Origin: Clostridia bacterium
GTDB lineage: Bacteria; Bacillota; Clostridia; Christensenellales; Borkfalkiaceae
Length of the DNA: 64,000 bases
Assembly (NCBI GenBank): GCA_017468085.1
Contig: JAFUJR010000037.1
Coordinates: 39,035 to 103,034 of the forward strand
Reading direction: 5' to 3'
Both the position numbers and the translations under genes were made by a program. The notes under the pieces were generated by a model that saw nothing but the letters and a program-made list of their open reading frames with translations, did not search any database and was not told the DNA's origin. This document shows positions 48,874 to 56,927 of the stretch, piece by piece (positions within the stretch are counted from its first letter, which is position 1; every line of letters begins with the position of its first letter).

Positions 48874-51800
48874 ATGGAAGAGAATAAAGTGCCGAATGAA
48901 ATAAAAAAAGACCCCTTCACCGAAGAACAGCGCGCCGCAATCGACGCGCGGGGAAAAATCATCGTTTCCGCCTCCGCGGGGAGCGGCAAGACGACGGTCA
49001 TGATCGAGCGGATTATTCAGCTCGTACTCGGCGGCGTGGGGGTGGACGAGATCCTTGCCGTAACTTTCACCAAGAAGGCGGCGGCGCAGATGAAGGAAAA
49101 ACTCAGCAAAAAGCTGATTGAAAAAATCAACGCGGAGGACACCGACGGGGCGCAACGGGACAGCTTGCGTGCGCAGTTGCCCAAGGTGGGCGGCGCGGAT
49201 ATTTCCACCATTCACTCCTTTTGCGCAAGGCTGATCCGTTCCCATTTCTATTTGGCGGGCGTGGACAGCGCATTCCGCGTTATCGGCGGCGACGACGCGG
49301 ACGGCAAGGCGTTAAAAAACGAGGCGTTGGACGATTTGTTGGAAGAGGGCTACGAAGCGCAGGACGGGGAATTTTTCCATCTGCTTTCCGTGTATTGGCG
49401 CAAAAAGAGCGATAAGGCGTTGCGCGAGATTTTTTTGGACGTTTACGACCCGTTGCGAAGCCGCGCGGACTATTTGGAATATTTGGAAAAATCCTGCGCT
49501 TACGACGAGCGGGTTTTTGACGGTATCTGCGCGGATCTGTATGTGCGTATCCGCGAAAAATTCCTTTATTATCGCGAAAAAATAGGCGGGCTGTTGACTT
49601 TTTACTTTGAGGAAAACCGTAGGACGAAAAAGACGAAAAAAGTCAAAGGAGAGTTGGTGGAAACGGAGGGCGACTGCCCCAATCAGTTTGCGCTTTGCGA
49701 CGAGTTAAGCCTCTGGCTTAAAGATTTGTGCGCCGCGCCCGATTACTTTGCAATGCTTGCGGTGGGTAAACGGAAATTTACGGGAAACCGCGGCGGCAAA
49801 AAGACGGAAGAACAGACGAAAAACACGGAAATTCTGGGCTTTTTGAAGGATAGGATTCTCGACGCCTACGACGGGGAATTCGGCAAGCGGTTGGATAGAA
49901 AAACGGAGCTGGAACGCTTTTTGCAATCGGGCAAAACGGCGGCGGCGCTTGCAAAATATCTTATAAAATTCGACGAAAAGTACGCGCAATTAAAGGCGGA
50001 GCGGGGCGTGCTCGATTACAACGATTTAGAGCATAAGGCGTTGGCTCTTTTAAAAAACGAGGACGTGCGCGCGGAAATGCGGAAAAAATACCGTTTCGTA
50101 TTCGTCGACGAATACCAGGACGTCAACTCCGTGCAAGACGAAATTATGTCTTTGGTCAGCGGGGACGAGCTTTTCCTCGTTGGGGATATGAAGCAGGCGA
50201 TTTACGGCTTTCGCGGCAGTAATTCTCAGCTTTTCGGCAACAAGGAAAAAGAGTTTGCCGCTATCGGTCATCCTTTGAAAATGTCCAAAAATTTCCGTAG
50301 CGCGGATAAGGTACTTGACGCCGTCAACGCGCAGTTTAAACTTGCGATGACGGAAAAGACGTGCGGTATCCGTTATGTGGACGAGCAGATGAATAAGGGG
50401 AATAAAAAGTACCCCGCGGGAAGCGGCAAGGTGCGCGTGCATTTTGTCGGCAAAGAAGAAAAGGAAAGGGAGCAAACGGGGCTCGGCGTATATTCCGTAC
50501 GCGATAACGCGCAGGTTGAAGTAGGCGGAGAAAGCCGTATTGCGACGGCGATTCGCCGTATCATCGAAGAGGAAACGCATTCCGATTTCTTCGACGTAGA
50601 GGCAGGGGAATTTCGCAGAGTGGACTATAAGGACATAGCCGTTCTTTCGCGCAATAAGCAAGGGCGGATCGGAGAGACGGTGGCGGCTTTGGCGGCGGCG
50701 GGGTTGCCCGTAACGACGGCTTCGTCGGTGAATATTTGCGAGTTTGCGGAAATCAAAACGCTCATCGATATTTTATCCCTTATCGACAATGCAGAGCAGG
50801 ACGTACCTTTGGCGAGCGCGTTGCTTTCGGCAATGGGAGGGATGAGCGCGGACGAGCTTTCGGTGGTGCGCTTGGCGTATCACGATATGCGCCGCGAGCC
50901 TTTCCGCAAGGTATGTAAGCGGTACGCGGAAGAAAAGACGGACGGGCTTGCCGAAAAATTGCGGGCGTTTTTTGCTTATTACGAAAACATCCGCACCCTT
51001 TCGCGGGTGGCGGACGCAGGGGAGATACTTTTAAAAATTTTGTCCGAAACGGGTATGGAAGCGCGGATTTTGGCGCGTGAAAACGGGTCCGCAAGTTTAC
51101 GCAGGGTGCAACGTTTTTTGGAAGAAGCGACCTTGCCGGAGCCCTTGTCCGTCCACGCCTTTTTGGATAGACTTCGGGATTTGGATTACGAGATTTTGTA
51201 CAGCGAAAGCGGCGGCGAAAACGCGGTCAAGGTGCTTACTATGCACTCGTCCAAGGGATTGGAATATCCCGTGGTCATTTTGGATAATTTGAGCGCGCAT
51301 TTCCACGCGGCAGACCACGACGAGGTGATCGCGGAGGAAAAATACGGGCTTGCGCCGCGGGCGTTTGATGAAAAGAAGATGTGCAAAAGTCAGACGGTGC
51401 TCCGTCGGTTATGTATCGTAAAGCAGACGGAAAGCTCTATCAAGGACGAGCTGAATTTATATTACGTGGCGATGACGAGGGCAAAGCATACCTTGCATAT
51501 GCTTTTCGAGGAAAAATTGCCGATTGCGGACGTGCAGTGCGCCAAGTCCTTTGCGGAATTTACCGATTTTTCCGTTTGGGAGGAATATTTTGCGCAGGGC
51601 GGCGGAGAACTTGACCTCAAGACGCAAGAACGGCAGCCTATTGTTTTCCACCCTGACGAGGAGTTGGCACAGGAAATCATGGGCGCGTTCCGTTGGAAAT
51701 ACGCGCACGAGGGATATGAGAATTTGCCTGTGAAAAGCTCGGCGACGCGACTTATCGAAAACACGGTTGTGGACGAAACGCCGAGGGTAGGATTTGGGGC

Positions 51801-52431
51801 TGCTGATATGAAAAACGACCTTTTCGACGGGGAGGAATACGTTGCCGACGCGGAAGGGAACGGCGGCGAGCGGCTTTCCGCAAGCGATAAAGAGCTGGGT
51901 ATCGCCTATCACGCTTTCTTGGAGAATTTTGATTTTTCCTTGTTGTTTGACGAAAATGGAGCACCCATGTCTGCGTTGAACTTAGAAAATGCGATCCAAG
52001 AGGAGCTTGCAAAGGGCGTAGACGGATATCGCCTGCTTTCCGTTTCCAAATTGCAAGAAATTCTATCCAACCCGATATTTAAAGAGGTGTACGGGGCGCG
52101 GATTTATAAGGAACGGCAATTTTTGGCGTCCTTACCCGTGCTGGATACGTATGCAAAGCGCTCGGATTTTGATAAAAGCAAGCTGTCTTTCGGCAAGGGC
52201 GAGGAAATGATTTTCCAAGGCGCAATCGACCTGATGGCAGTTTCGGCGGACGGCGTGCGGATCGTCGATTATAAGTATTCGTCGCGTAGTGCGGCATACT
52301 TGCGCGCGCATTATAAGCCGCAACTCGATTTGTACCGCTTGGCGGCGGCGAAAATTTTGGGAATCGACGAGGGAAAAGTGCATTGCGTTATCGTCAATAT
52401 CCGTCAAGGCTATCAAGTGGATATGGATTAA
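48874..52431 (+). CDS. addA: AddA subunit of the AddAB helicase-nuclease
   Basis: An 1185-residue UvrD-type helicase with nuclease domain. Walker A SASAGSGKTT is at about residue 30, the TFTKKAAAQMKEKL motif Ia follows, Walker B is VFVDEYQDVN, motif V is VLTMHSSKGLEYPVVIL and motif VI YYVAMTRAKHTL. The C-terminal nuclease has GAIDLMAVSADGVRIVDYKY. It is the motor and 3'-strand nuclease of the complex. AAGG precedes the ATG six bases after addB. Length is usual for the family. A hairpin follows before the next gene. Confidence 0.93.
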   Translation: MEENKVPNEIKKDPFTEEQRAAIDARGKIIVSASAGSGKTTVMIERIIQLVLGGVGVDEILAVTFTKKAAAQMKEKLSKKLIEKINAEDTDGAQRDSLRAQLPKVGGADISTIHSFCARLIRSHFYLAGVDSAFRVIGGDDADGKALKNEALDDLLEEGYEAQDGEFFHLLSVYWRKKSDKALREIFLDVYDPLRSRADYLEYLEKSCAYDERVFDGICADLYVRIREKFLYYREKIGGLLTFYFEENRRTKKTKKVKGELVETEGDCPNQFALCDELSLWLKDLCAAPDYFAMLAVGKRKFTGNRGGKKTEEQTKNTEILGFLKDRILDAYDGEFGKRLDRKTELERFLQSGKTAAALAKYLIKFDEKYAQLKAERGVLDYNDLEHKALALLKNEDVRAEMRKKYRFVFVDEYQDVNSVQDEIMSLVSGDELFLVGDMKQAIYGFRGSNSQLFGNKEKEFAAIGHPLKMSKNFRSADKVLDAVNAQFKLAMTEKTCGIRYVDEQMNKGNKKYPAGSGKVRVHFVGKEEKEREQTGLGVYSVRDNAQVEVGGESRIATAIRRIIEEETHSDFFDVEAGEFRRVDYKDIAVLSRNKQGRIGETVAALAAAGLPVTTASSVNICEFAEIKTLIDILSLIDNAEQDVPLASALLSAMGGMSADELSVVRLAYHDMRREPFRKVCKRYAEEKTDGLAEKLRAFFAYYENIRTLSRVADAGEILLKILSETGMEARILARENGSASLRRVQRFLEEATLPEPLSVHAFLDRLRDLDYEILYSESGGENAVKVLTMHSSKGLEYPVVILDNLSAHFHAADHDEVIAEEKYGLAPRAFDEKKMCKSQTVLRRLCIVKQTESSIKDELNLYYVAMTRAKHTLHMLFEEKLPIADVQCAKSFAEFTDFSVWEEYFAQGGGELDLKTQERQPIVFHPDEELAQEIMGAFRWKYAHEGYENLPVKSSATRLIENTVVDETPRVGFGAADMKNDLFDGEEYVADAEGNGGERLSASDKELGIAYHAFLENFDFSLLFDENGAPMSALNLENAIQEELAKGVDGYRLLSVSKLQEILSNPIFKEVYGARIYKERQFLASLPVLDTYAKRSDFDKSKLSFGKGEEMIFQGAIDLMAVSADGVRIVDYKYSSRSAAYLRAHYKPQLDLYRLAAAKILGIDEGKVHCVIVNIRQGYQVDMD

Positions 52432-52472
52432 ACGACAAAACAAGTGAAAATGGAATAAAATTCGGCAAAAAA

Positions 52473-52517
52473 CTCCCCTCTTTTTCGGGCATAACCAATG
52501 CGCGAAGAAGGGGGGAG
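52473..52517. promoter_or_regulatory. Hairpin over the next gene's ribosome site; terminator on the minus strand
   Basis: CTCCCCTCTTTTTC (52473-52486) pairs over 14 positions (two G-U) with GAAGAAGGGGGGAG (52504-52517), which contains the ribosome site of the gene at 52522. Read on the minus strand the same hairpin is followed by TTTTTT and would be a terminator for the convergent gene. Confidence 0.6.
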
Positions 52518-52521
52518 CATT

Positions 52522-53163
52522 ATGGAATTTTTTTGGAAGATAAGAGAGTTGGTTGCGCAAAACAGAGAGTTGGTAATTGCGTGCATAGCGGCGCTCGTTT
52601 TGTTGAGCGTGGCGGCGCTCTTGACGGTCAAAACGGGCAGATCGGGGATATATTTGGCGTTTTCCGTGGCGATAGGCGGGGGCTTTGCGCTGTTTGCGCT
52701 TGCTTTTAAAATTAGGTTTAGGCTCGGCGCGTACGCGGGGGCGGCGCTGTGCGTTTTCGATGGCATTATCTACCTTTTGGCGGTCTGCGGGTTGGTGGCA
52801 CGGGAAAAGGCGTGGGCGCGTCGCGCACACAGAAGGGAGCAGGTACGTAAATTGCAATATTGCTTGCCCGACAGAGAAAATACCTTCGTACAGGCGCGGC
52901 TTAACACCGTTTTAAATACGACTTATGGCGAGGACGGATTGCCCGTAACGGAGCAAATTGATTTTGGGTATGCGCGGCAACTGTTGGCGGCTTTACGGGA
53001 AAAGCCTCTTTCCGTCGGCGAAAAATTGCAAGCGGAGGACATTGGCAAAAGTTTTGGCGCATATTTGCAAAAACCGCATTGGAGCGTTGCCGATTTAAAG
53101 GCGGTAAACGACGCTTTTTCGGCATTGATGAAGCTATGCGCAAAATATTCGGTTGGCGTTTGA
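52522..53163 (+). CDS. Membrane protein of unknown function
   Basis: A 213-residue protein with three hydrophobic segments (about residues 20-38, 46-64 and 70-93), then a cytoplasmic part of about 115 residues with basic start (REKAWARRAHRREQVRKL). No family recognised. The ATG at 52522 has GGGGGGAG five bases upstream. It ends three bases from the end of the convergent gene. The hairpin over its ribosome site suggests that its translation is low or controlled. Confidence 0.65.
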   Translation: MEFFWKIRELVAQNRELVIACIAALVLLSVAALLTVKTGRSGIYLAFSVAIGGGFALFALAFKIRFRLGAYAGAALCVFDGIIYLLAVCGLVAREKAWARRAHRREQVRKLQYCLPDRENTFVQARLNTVLNTTYGEDGLPVTEQIDFGYARQLLAALREKPLSVGEKLQAEDIGKSFGAYLQKPHWSVADLKAVNDAFSALMKLCAKYSVGV

Positions 53164-53165
53164 GT

Positions 53166-53726
53166 TTAATCGAAGATACGAAAAGGGGGCAGGGAAAGGG
53201 TGAGCTTTATCAGCGCGCCTTTTGCGATTGCCGCGCGGAGCAAGGGACGGGTAACAAGCCCGTCCGTTTTGTCGTTTATTTGAGAAATGATGGGGGCAGG
53301 TACGCGTTGACCAAGGGGATAGGGCAGGCTTTTGCGTAAAATCAGCGCGTCGTTACAAGCGAAAATTGCGGTGGACGGAAAGTACTTATTTCCGTCGGTA
53401 AATAGGCGCAAAAGGGCGTTGTTTTGTATTTCCACGTCGATAATTTTGCCGAGATAACCGCCGTCATGGGCGTAGACGGGCGTCCCGATGGTCAAGCGCG
53501 CGCAACCCGTGGGCAGGACGGTGCGCAGTCGGTGTAAGACGACGTGTTCCGTTACGGATTTCACGGCGGAAATGCTCACGGCGAAGGTGGGGGATTGGTG
53601 GGAAGCAGGTGCGCAGAGTAAGCATTTTAAAGCTTGGTTTTTAAGAGAAAAACCAACGCCGACGCATACGCCGCGTTGCTCCTTACCTACTAAGATGGGT
53701 TTGTTAAAGTAATCGGATAAGAACAT
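53166..53726 (-). CDS. PRC-barrel-like protein
   Basis: A 186-residue protein. The N-terminal segment MFLSDYFNKPILVGKEQRGVCVGVGFS and a later VYAHDGGYLGKIIDVEIQNN...YFPSTAIFACNDALILR resemble the PRC-barrel fold (as in YlmC/YmxH sporulation-linked proteins and RimM), apparently in two copies. The role is unknown; a beta-barrel adaptor binding RNA or protein is possible. The ATG has AAAGGTG six bases upstream. Its copy of GGGGGCAGGTACGCGTTGACC lies at 53292 on the plus strand, so the gene tolerates it in reverse. Confidence 0.55.
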   Translation of the reverse strand: MFLSDYFNKPILVGKEQRGVCVGVGFSLKNQALKCLLCAPASHQSPTFAVSISAVKSVTEHVVLHRLRTVLPTGCARLTIGTPVYAHDGGYLGKIIDVEIQNNALLRLFTDGNKYFPSTAIFACNDALILRKSLPYPLGQRVPAPIISQINDKTDGLVTRPLLRAAIAKGALIKLTLSLPPFRIFD

Positions 53727-53845
53727 AAATTTCACCTTTTTTGTTTTGTGGGAATATTATAATGGAAGAGCGGAAGAGAAAAAGGGGGATAGTCGCCTTT
53801 TTTTGGCGAATTTTGAAAAAAGTTTAGAAAAGGGTATAAAAACGC

Positions 53846-53874
53846 TTGCCAAATACAGAAAAGTTTGATAAAAT
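53846..53874 (+). promoter_or_regulatory. Promoter of tRNA-Gln
   Basis: TTGCCA (53846-53851), 17 bases, TAAAAT (53869-53874), 36 bases before the tRNA. Confidence 0.65.
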
Positions 53875-53909
53875 AACGCAAGTACAAGGAACGAGAGTTC
53901 TCATATAAT

Positions 53910-53984
53910 TGGGGCGTCGCCAAGCGGTAAGGCAACGGACTCTGACTCCGTCATTCGGGTGTTCGAATCACTTCGCCCCAGCCA
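53910..53984 (+). tRNA. tRNA-Gln (anticodon CTG)
   Basis: A 75-base cloverleaf: acceptor TGGGGCG with CGCCCCA, D arm GCC...GGC, anticodon stem ACGGA with TCCGT around loop CTCTGAC (anticodon CTG), T arm GGGTG-TTCGAAT-CACTT, discriminator G and encoded CCA. Its 3' half is the likely attachment site of the element that follows. Confidence 0.93.
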
Positions 53985-53985
53985 A

Positions 53986-54035
53986 AATACGGCATTTATG
54001 CATAAAAAAATGCATATTTGCCGTATTTTTTTGCA
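53986..54035. terminator. Long bidirectional terminator between tRNA and integrase
   Basis: AATACGGCA-TT-TATGCAT and ATGCATA-TT-TGCCGTATT form a near-perfect stem with an A-rich loop, followed by T7 on the plus strand and A-rich upstream. Confidence 0.8.
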
Positions 54036-54111
54036 TTTTTTGTATAAAAAAATGCGCGTATTTTTTAAAACGCTCTATCTTTGGGGAACATTTTGGGGAA
54101 CAAAATGCCGT

Positions 54112-55341
54112 TTAATATTTTATTTTTTTACCCTCTTTAAGCAAAAACTCTTTGGATAAATCCGTATATGCTTTTTCCACCTTTCCAAGACTATGCCCCA
54201 TATATTCATTTAAAGCTCGTTGGTCTACTCCGCACTCTTTACAACGGCTATAAAAAGTGGTACGACAATCATAAAGTTTATGATTTGGAAAGATATTAGC
54301 AATAAATTTTCGCGCAGCGTTTAACGGCGGTAATGTAGGTATGCCGTTTTGCAAAAAAGGTTTTAGCCGTTCTGTGATTGGAATCCATTTATATTCAATA
54401 TTATTTTTGTCTTTGGTATGCCTTTTAGAATTAACGGCTTTTATAAATTCTCCGTCTATTTGCGCCGTTTCAAGTTCATTTGGTCTTAATCCACAGTACA
54501 ACGCAAGCGCGATTAAAACATTAAATTTAGAGCCATTTAACGCGTTTAAAAGCCTTGTTTCTTCTTCAAGGGTAAAAGCTGTTCCGTTTTGTTGATCGTA
54601 TCTCGGTTTTAAAACAATAGAAAGCGGATTTTTAAATATTAAATTGTGCGCCATAGCGTTTTTAAATATACAACTTAATAAATTATAAGCCTCTACGGCG
54701 GTTTTTGCTTTTCCTTGTTCCATTAAGTTATCAAGTAAATCTTGACAGCTTGACGGATCTATTTTTTTTAATTCTATGTTTTTAAAATAAGGCAATAATT
54801 GTGTTTTTAAGCGGTTGCAATCGTTTTTGTAAGTAGACGGCGCAACCGTTCTTTTTCGATAATTTTCAAAATAATACAGTGCAAATTTATCAAACGTTGT
54901 AGGTATTTTAGGATTTTCAATAGAGCCTATGTAATATTTTTCAATTTCGCCCGGCAAAGTCTTTGCTAAAAATTTTTTCTTAGCCGTAACAAGGTCGGTT
55001 GACGATGCCTCTATTTTATATCCGTTTGCGCGGTAGCGAATTTCATAACAATAAGAACCTTTTCCGCTTTCGCGCTTTGTAATATGGGCTACAAGCCCAT
55101 TAGCAATAAATATTTTTTTAAATGTAGTTGCCATCTTTGAAATTTCCTTTTGTGTAAATTTCAAAGTTCCCGATATTGATTTGGCTTGCGGTCTAATTGG
55201 TAGACCGCTTTTTTCTTTTTCAATTAACTTTTCAATAGAATTGTTGATGTCATTGACAAGGCGTAAAATTTCCGCCTTTTCGTTTGCCAGCATTAACTTT
55301 GAGCTAATGACCGTGAGTTCTTCCGACAACCGTGTTTCCAT
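54112..55341 (-). CDS. int: Tyrosine recombinase / integrase
   Basis: A 409-residue site-specific recombinase. A coiled-coil-like start (about 1-70) precedes an arm-binding region (KGSYCYEIRYRANGYKIEASS), a SAM-like core-binding domain (about 150-235) and the catalytic domain with Arg in LALYCGLRPNELE, the second Arg in LYDCRTTFYS and the nucleophile Tyr in GKVEKAYTDLS. The His normally two residues before the second Arg is Tyr or Asp here, an accepted variation. GGAGGAAATACTT precedes the ATG. It is the first gene next to the tRNA, as expected for an integrase using the tRNA end as site. Confidence 0.92.
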   Translation of the reverse strand: METRLSEELTVISSKLMLANEKAEILRLVNDINNSIEKLIEKEKSGLPIRPQAKSISGTLKFTQKEISKMATTFKKIFIANGLVAHITKRESGKGSYCYEIRYRANGYKIEASSTDLVTAKKKFLAKTLPGEIEKYYIGSIENPKIPTTFDKFALYYFENYRKRTVAPSTYKNDCNRLKTQLLPYFKNIELKKIDPSSCQDLLDNLMEQGKAKTAVEAYNLLSCIFKNAMAHNLIFKNPLSIVLKPRYDQQNGTAFTLEEETRLLNALNGSKFNVLIALALYCGLRPNELETAQIDGEFIKAVNSKRHTKDKNNIEYKWIPITERLKPFLQNGIPTLPPLNAARKFIANIFPNHKLYDCRTTFYSRCKECGVDQRALNEYMGHSLGKVEKAYTDLSKEFLLKEGKKIKY

Positions 55342-55418
55342 AAGTATTTCCTCCGTAAAATGAAATTTAGTAACTTATATTATCACGGTTATTTGCAAAA
55401 TATTCCTCGTTTTTTAGC

Positions 55419-55763
55419 TTATTTTATATTTTTTTGTTGAATTGCTATCTCAACGGCGGTTAATAATGCCGTTACATAACTTATTCCAAGCACTTCCTCG
55501 GCTTTTGCAAGCAAGTTTAAACGATACGCGTCCTCTTCCGATAATACAACCGCGTGCGCGCCTACGCCCATAGTTTTTTCTTCATCCGTCCAAGATAAAC
55601 CCAAAGCACGCTCTATGGCTTGGACTGTTTCATATCTTGGTAACTCAATATAACCGCAAAATATATTTGTAATTGTGGAACGGCTATATCCCGTCAGTTT
55701 TGCGATGTCATCATAAGATAACTTTTTTGCTGCTTTTGCTTTTTTTAATCGTTCAATATCCAT
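55419..55763 (-). CDS. XRE-type repressor next to the integrase
   Basis: A 114-residue protein with an N-terminal helix-turn-helix (KLSYDDIAKLTGYSRSTITNIFCGYIELPRYETVQAIERAL as landmarks) and a C-terminal helical part (EDAYRLNLLAKAEEVLGISYVTALLTAVEIAI). GGAGGCAAAACTT precedes the ATG at 55763; an earlier in-frame start lacks a ribosome site. Its promoter region contains AAGTCCAA/TTGGACTT boxes, the natural operators. It probably keeps the divergent promoter at 55834 shut during lysogeny. Confidence 0.75.
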   Translation of the reverse strand: MDIERLKKAKAAKKLSYDDIAKLTGYSRSTITNIFCGYIELPRYETVQAIERALGLSWTDEEKTMGVGAHAVVLSEEDAYRLNLLAKAEEVLGISYVTALLTAVEIAIQQKNIK

Positions 55764-55795
55764 AAGTTTTGCCTCCTTGTAACTTATTATAAAAA

Positions 55796-55891
55796 AAAGT
55801 CCAAGAAATTGCAATATTTTTTCTTCAAAATGCTTGACAAGTCCAAAAAGTTGTATTATAATAAAAAGGCAAAGTCCAAAATGTTGGACTT
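55796..55891. promoter_or_regulatory. Operator region with AGTCCAA boxes and divergent promoter
   Basis: AAGTCCAA-AATG-TTGGACTT (55872-55891) is a perfect palindrome. A second box, AGTCCAAAAAGTTG (55840-55853), lies between TTGACA (55834-55839) and TATAAT (55857-55862), 17 bases apart, and a third, AAAGTCCAAG, is at 55796. A repressor bound there would block this plus-strand promoter and autoregulate the repressor gene. Confidence 0.7.
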
Positions 55892-55910
55892 AATTCAAGA
55901 GTAAAGAAAA

Positions 55911-55940
55911 AAACTTCGTGCCTGTTACACGAAGTTTCCC
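55911..55940 (-). terminator. Terminator of the small minus-strand transcript
   Basis: AAACTTCGTG and CACGAAGTTT form a perfect 10-bp stem; on the minus strand it continues with TTTTTTC. Confidence 0.75.
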
Positions 55941-55950
55941 TCACAGTTTT

Positions 55951-56004
55951 TTAGCCACGCTTTGCAGTTCTTGCGCTCACGGTCATTATTGCGGTCTTTG
56001 ACAT
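55951..56004 (-). CDS. Possible mini-ORF (17 residues)
   Basis: ATG to TAA, peptide MSKTAIMTVSARTAKRG. No clear ribosome site. It lies in the same small transcript as the 18-residue ORF and ends in a similar way (TAKRG and STKG). Low confidence that it is translated. Confidence 0.2.
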   Translation of the reverse strand: MSKTAIMTVSARTAKRG

Positions 56005-56106
56005 CGGCTCAACTTGTGTATTGCCGATACCGTGAGAGAACAAGCAATAACAGGCTTGCTCTTCTTCAAGCCGTATCACTTTAAGTAGATGTGAGCTACT
56101 TGGTTT

Positions 56107-56163
56107 TCAGCCCTTTGTTGATACGCTTGCGGTGGCAACGGGCGAGTTCAAAAGTTTGGTCAT
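56107..56163 (-). CDS. Mini-ORF (18 residues) with strong signals
   Basis: ATG to TGA, peptide MTKLLNSPVATASVSTKG. GGGAGG lies eight bases before the ATG, and TTGACA (56238-56233) with TATTAT (56215-56210) at 17 bases makes a consensus promoter. The transcript would end at the terminator at 55911-55940, about 290 bases long with little other coding capacity. Either a micro-peptide or the leader ORF of a regulatory RNA. I do not recognise it. Confidence 0.45.
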   Translation of the reverse strand: MTKLLNSPVATASVSTKG

Positions 56164-56209
56164 ATCGAAAACCTCCCTAAATTGAATTCGCCTGTTAGGC
56201 ATTGTTAAT

Positions 56210-56238
56210 ATAATATCAAATAAATTTTTAAATGTCAA
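56210..56238 (-). promoter_or_regulatory. Promoter of the mini-ORF transcript
   Basis: Minus-strand TTGACA, 17 bases, TATTAT; start expected near 56203. Confidence 0.7.
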
Positions 56239-56282
56239 TTACTATTTTATGATTTATAAATAAAAAAAGGAGCTTTTTTAAA

Positions 56283-56504
56283 GTGGCAAAACAAAAAAAA
56301 GAAAGGACTGCATTTTGTGAGTTGATTAAGAAAAAAGGTTTTACAAGGTATTCGCTTGGAAAAGCGTTAGGATTGTCCGCAACGCACGTTTATCAATGGG
56401 CTTACGGCAAACAAAATCCGACTATTGAGCACTTAATTAAGATGAAGAAGTTATTAAACGTTTCGGGTGATGAAATTCTTGAAATGTTTAGAAAGATAGA
56501 TTAA
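56283..56504 (+). CDS. XRE family small DNA-binding protein
   Basis: A 73-residue single-domain helix-turn-helix protein (TRYSLGKALGLSATHVYQWAYGKQNPTIEHLIKMKKLL, landmarks). It starts at a GTG with AAAGGAGC nine bases upstream. It is the first of a row of four small regulators read rightward from the region of the AGTCCAA operators. Cro- or antirepressor-like roles are usual at this position. The target is unknown. Confidence 0.75.
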   Translation: MAKQKKERTAFCELIKKKGFTRYSLGKALGLSATHVYQWAYGKQNPTIEHLIKMKKLLNVSGDEILEMFRKID

Positions 56505-56527
56505 AAATCAAAAAAGGAGTGATAAAA

Positions 56528-56731
56528 ATGCGTAAAGAAAAACGAAAAAGACTTTTTAAAATGAAAGTCAAGCGTATGGAACGTGGATTAACGCAAGCGC
56601 AATTAGCTAAAAAAATTGGCCTCGCGCCTATTACGATTTTTCAATACGAAGCAGGGTGGCGCGTACCTAAAATGGAAACGCTTGAAAAAATTGCCGTTGC
56701 TTTGGATTGCGAAGTAAAAGATATTTTGTAA
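56528..56731 (+). CDS. XRE family small DNA-binding protein
   Basis: A 67-residue helix-turn-helix protein with a very basic start (MRKEKRKRLFKMKVKRM) and a clear XRE motif (LTQAQLAKKIGLAPITIFQYEAGWRVPKMETLEKIAVAL, landmarks). The ATG at 56528 has AAGGAG eight bases upstream. It follows the preceding regulator after 23 bases and is probably co-transcribed. Confidence 0.78.
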   Translation: MRKEKRKRLFKMKVKRMERGLTQAQLAKKIGLAPITIFQYEAGWRVPKMETLEKIAVALDCEVKDIL

Positions 56732-56741
56732 GGGGGGAGTT

Positions 56742-56927
56742 ATGGCAAGGAAAGGCAAAGAAATGACAAACGAGGAGCTGTTAACCGAGATTGAACGCTT
56801 AAAGAAAAGCCCGTATGTGAAGTTAGGGCGTGAGCAAATGCGATTGAAACAACAGCTTTACAATTTACGGCATTTAGAGAAAATTGGAAAGCAAGTGCAG
56901 GTGAACAATGAGAGCAATCAAAATTGA
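56742..56927 (+). CDS. Small phage protein, helical
   Basis: A 61-residue, charged, helical protein with coiled-coil character (NEELLTEIERLKKSPYVKLGREQMRLKQQLYNLRHLEKI in part). GGGGGGAG precedes the ATG by two to three bases. It overlaps the next gene by 20 bases. Family unknown. Confidence 0.6.
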   Translation: MARKGKEMTNEELLTEIERLKKSPYVKLGREQMRLKQQLYNLRHLEKIGKQVQVNNESNQN

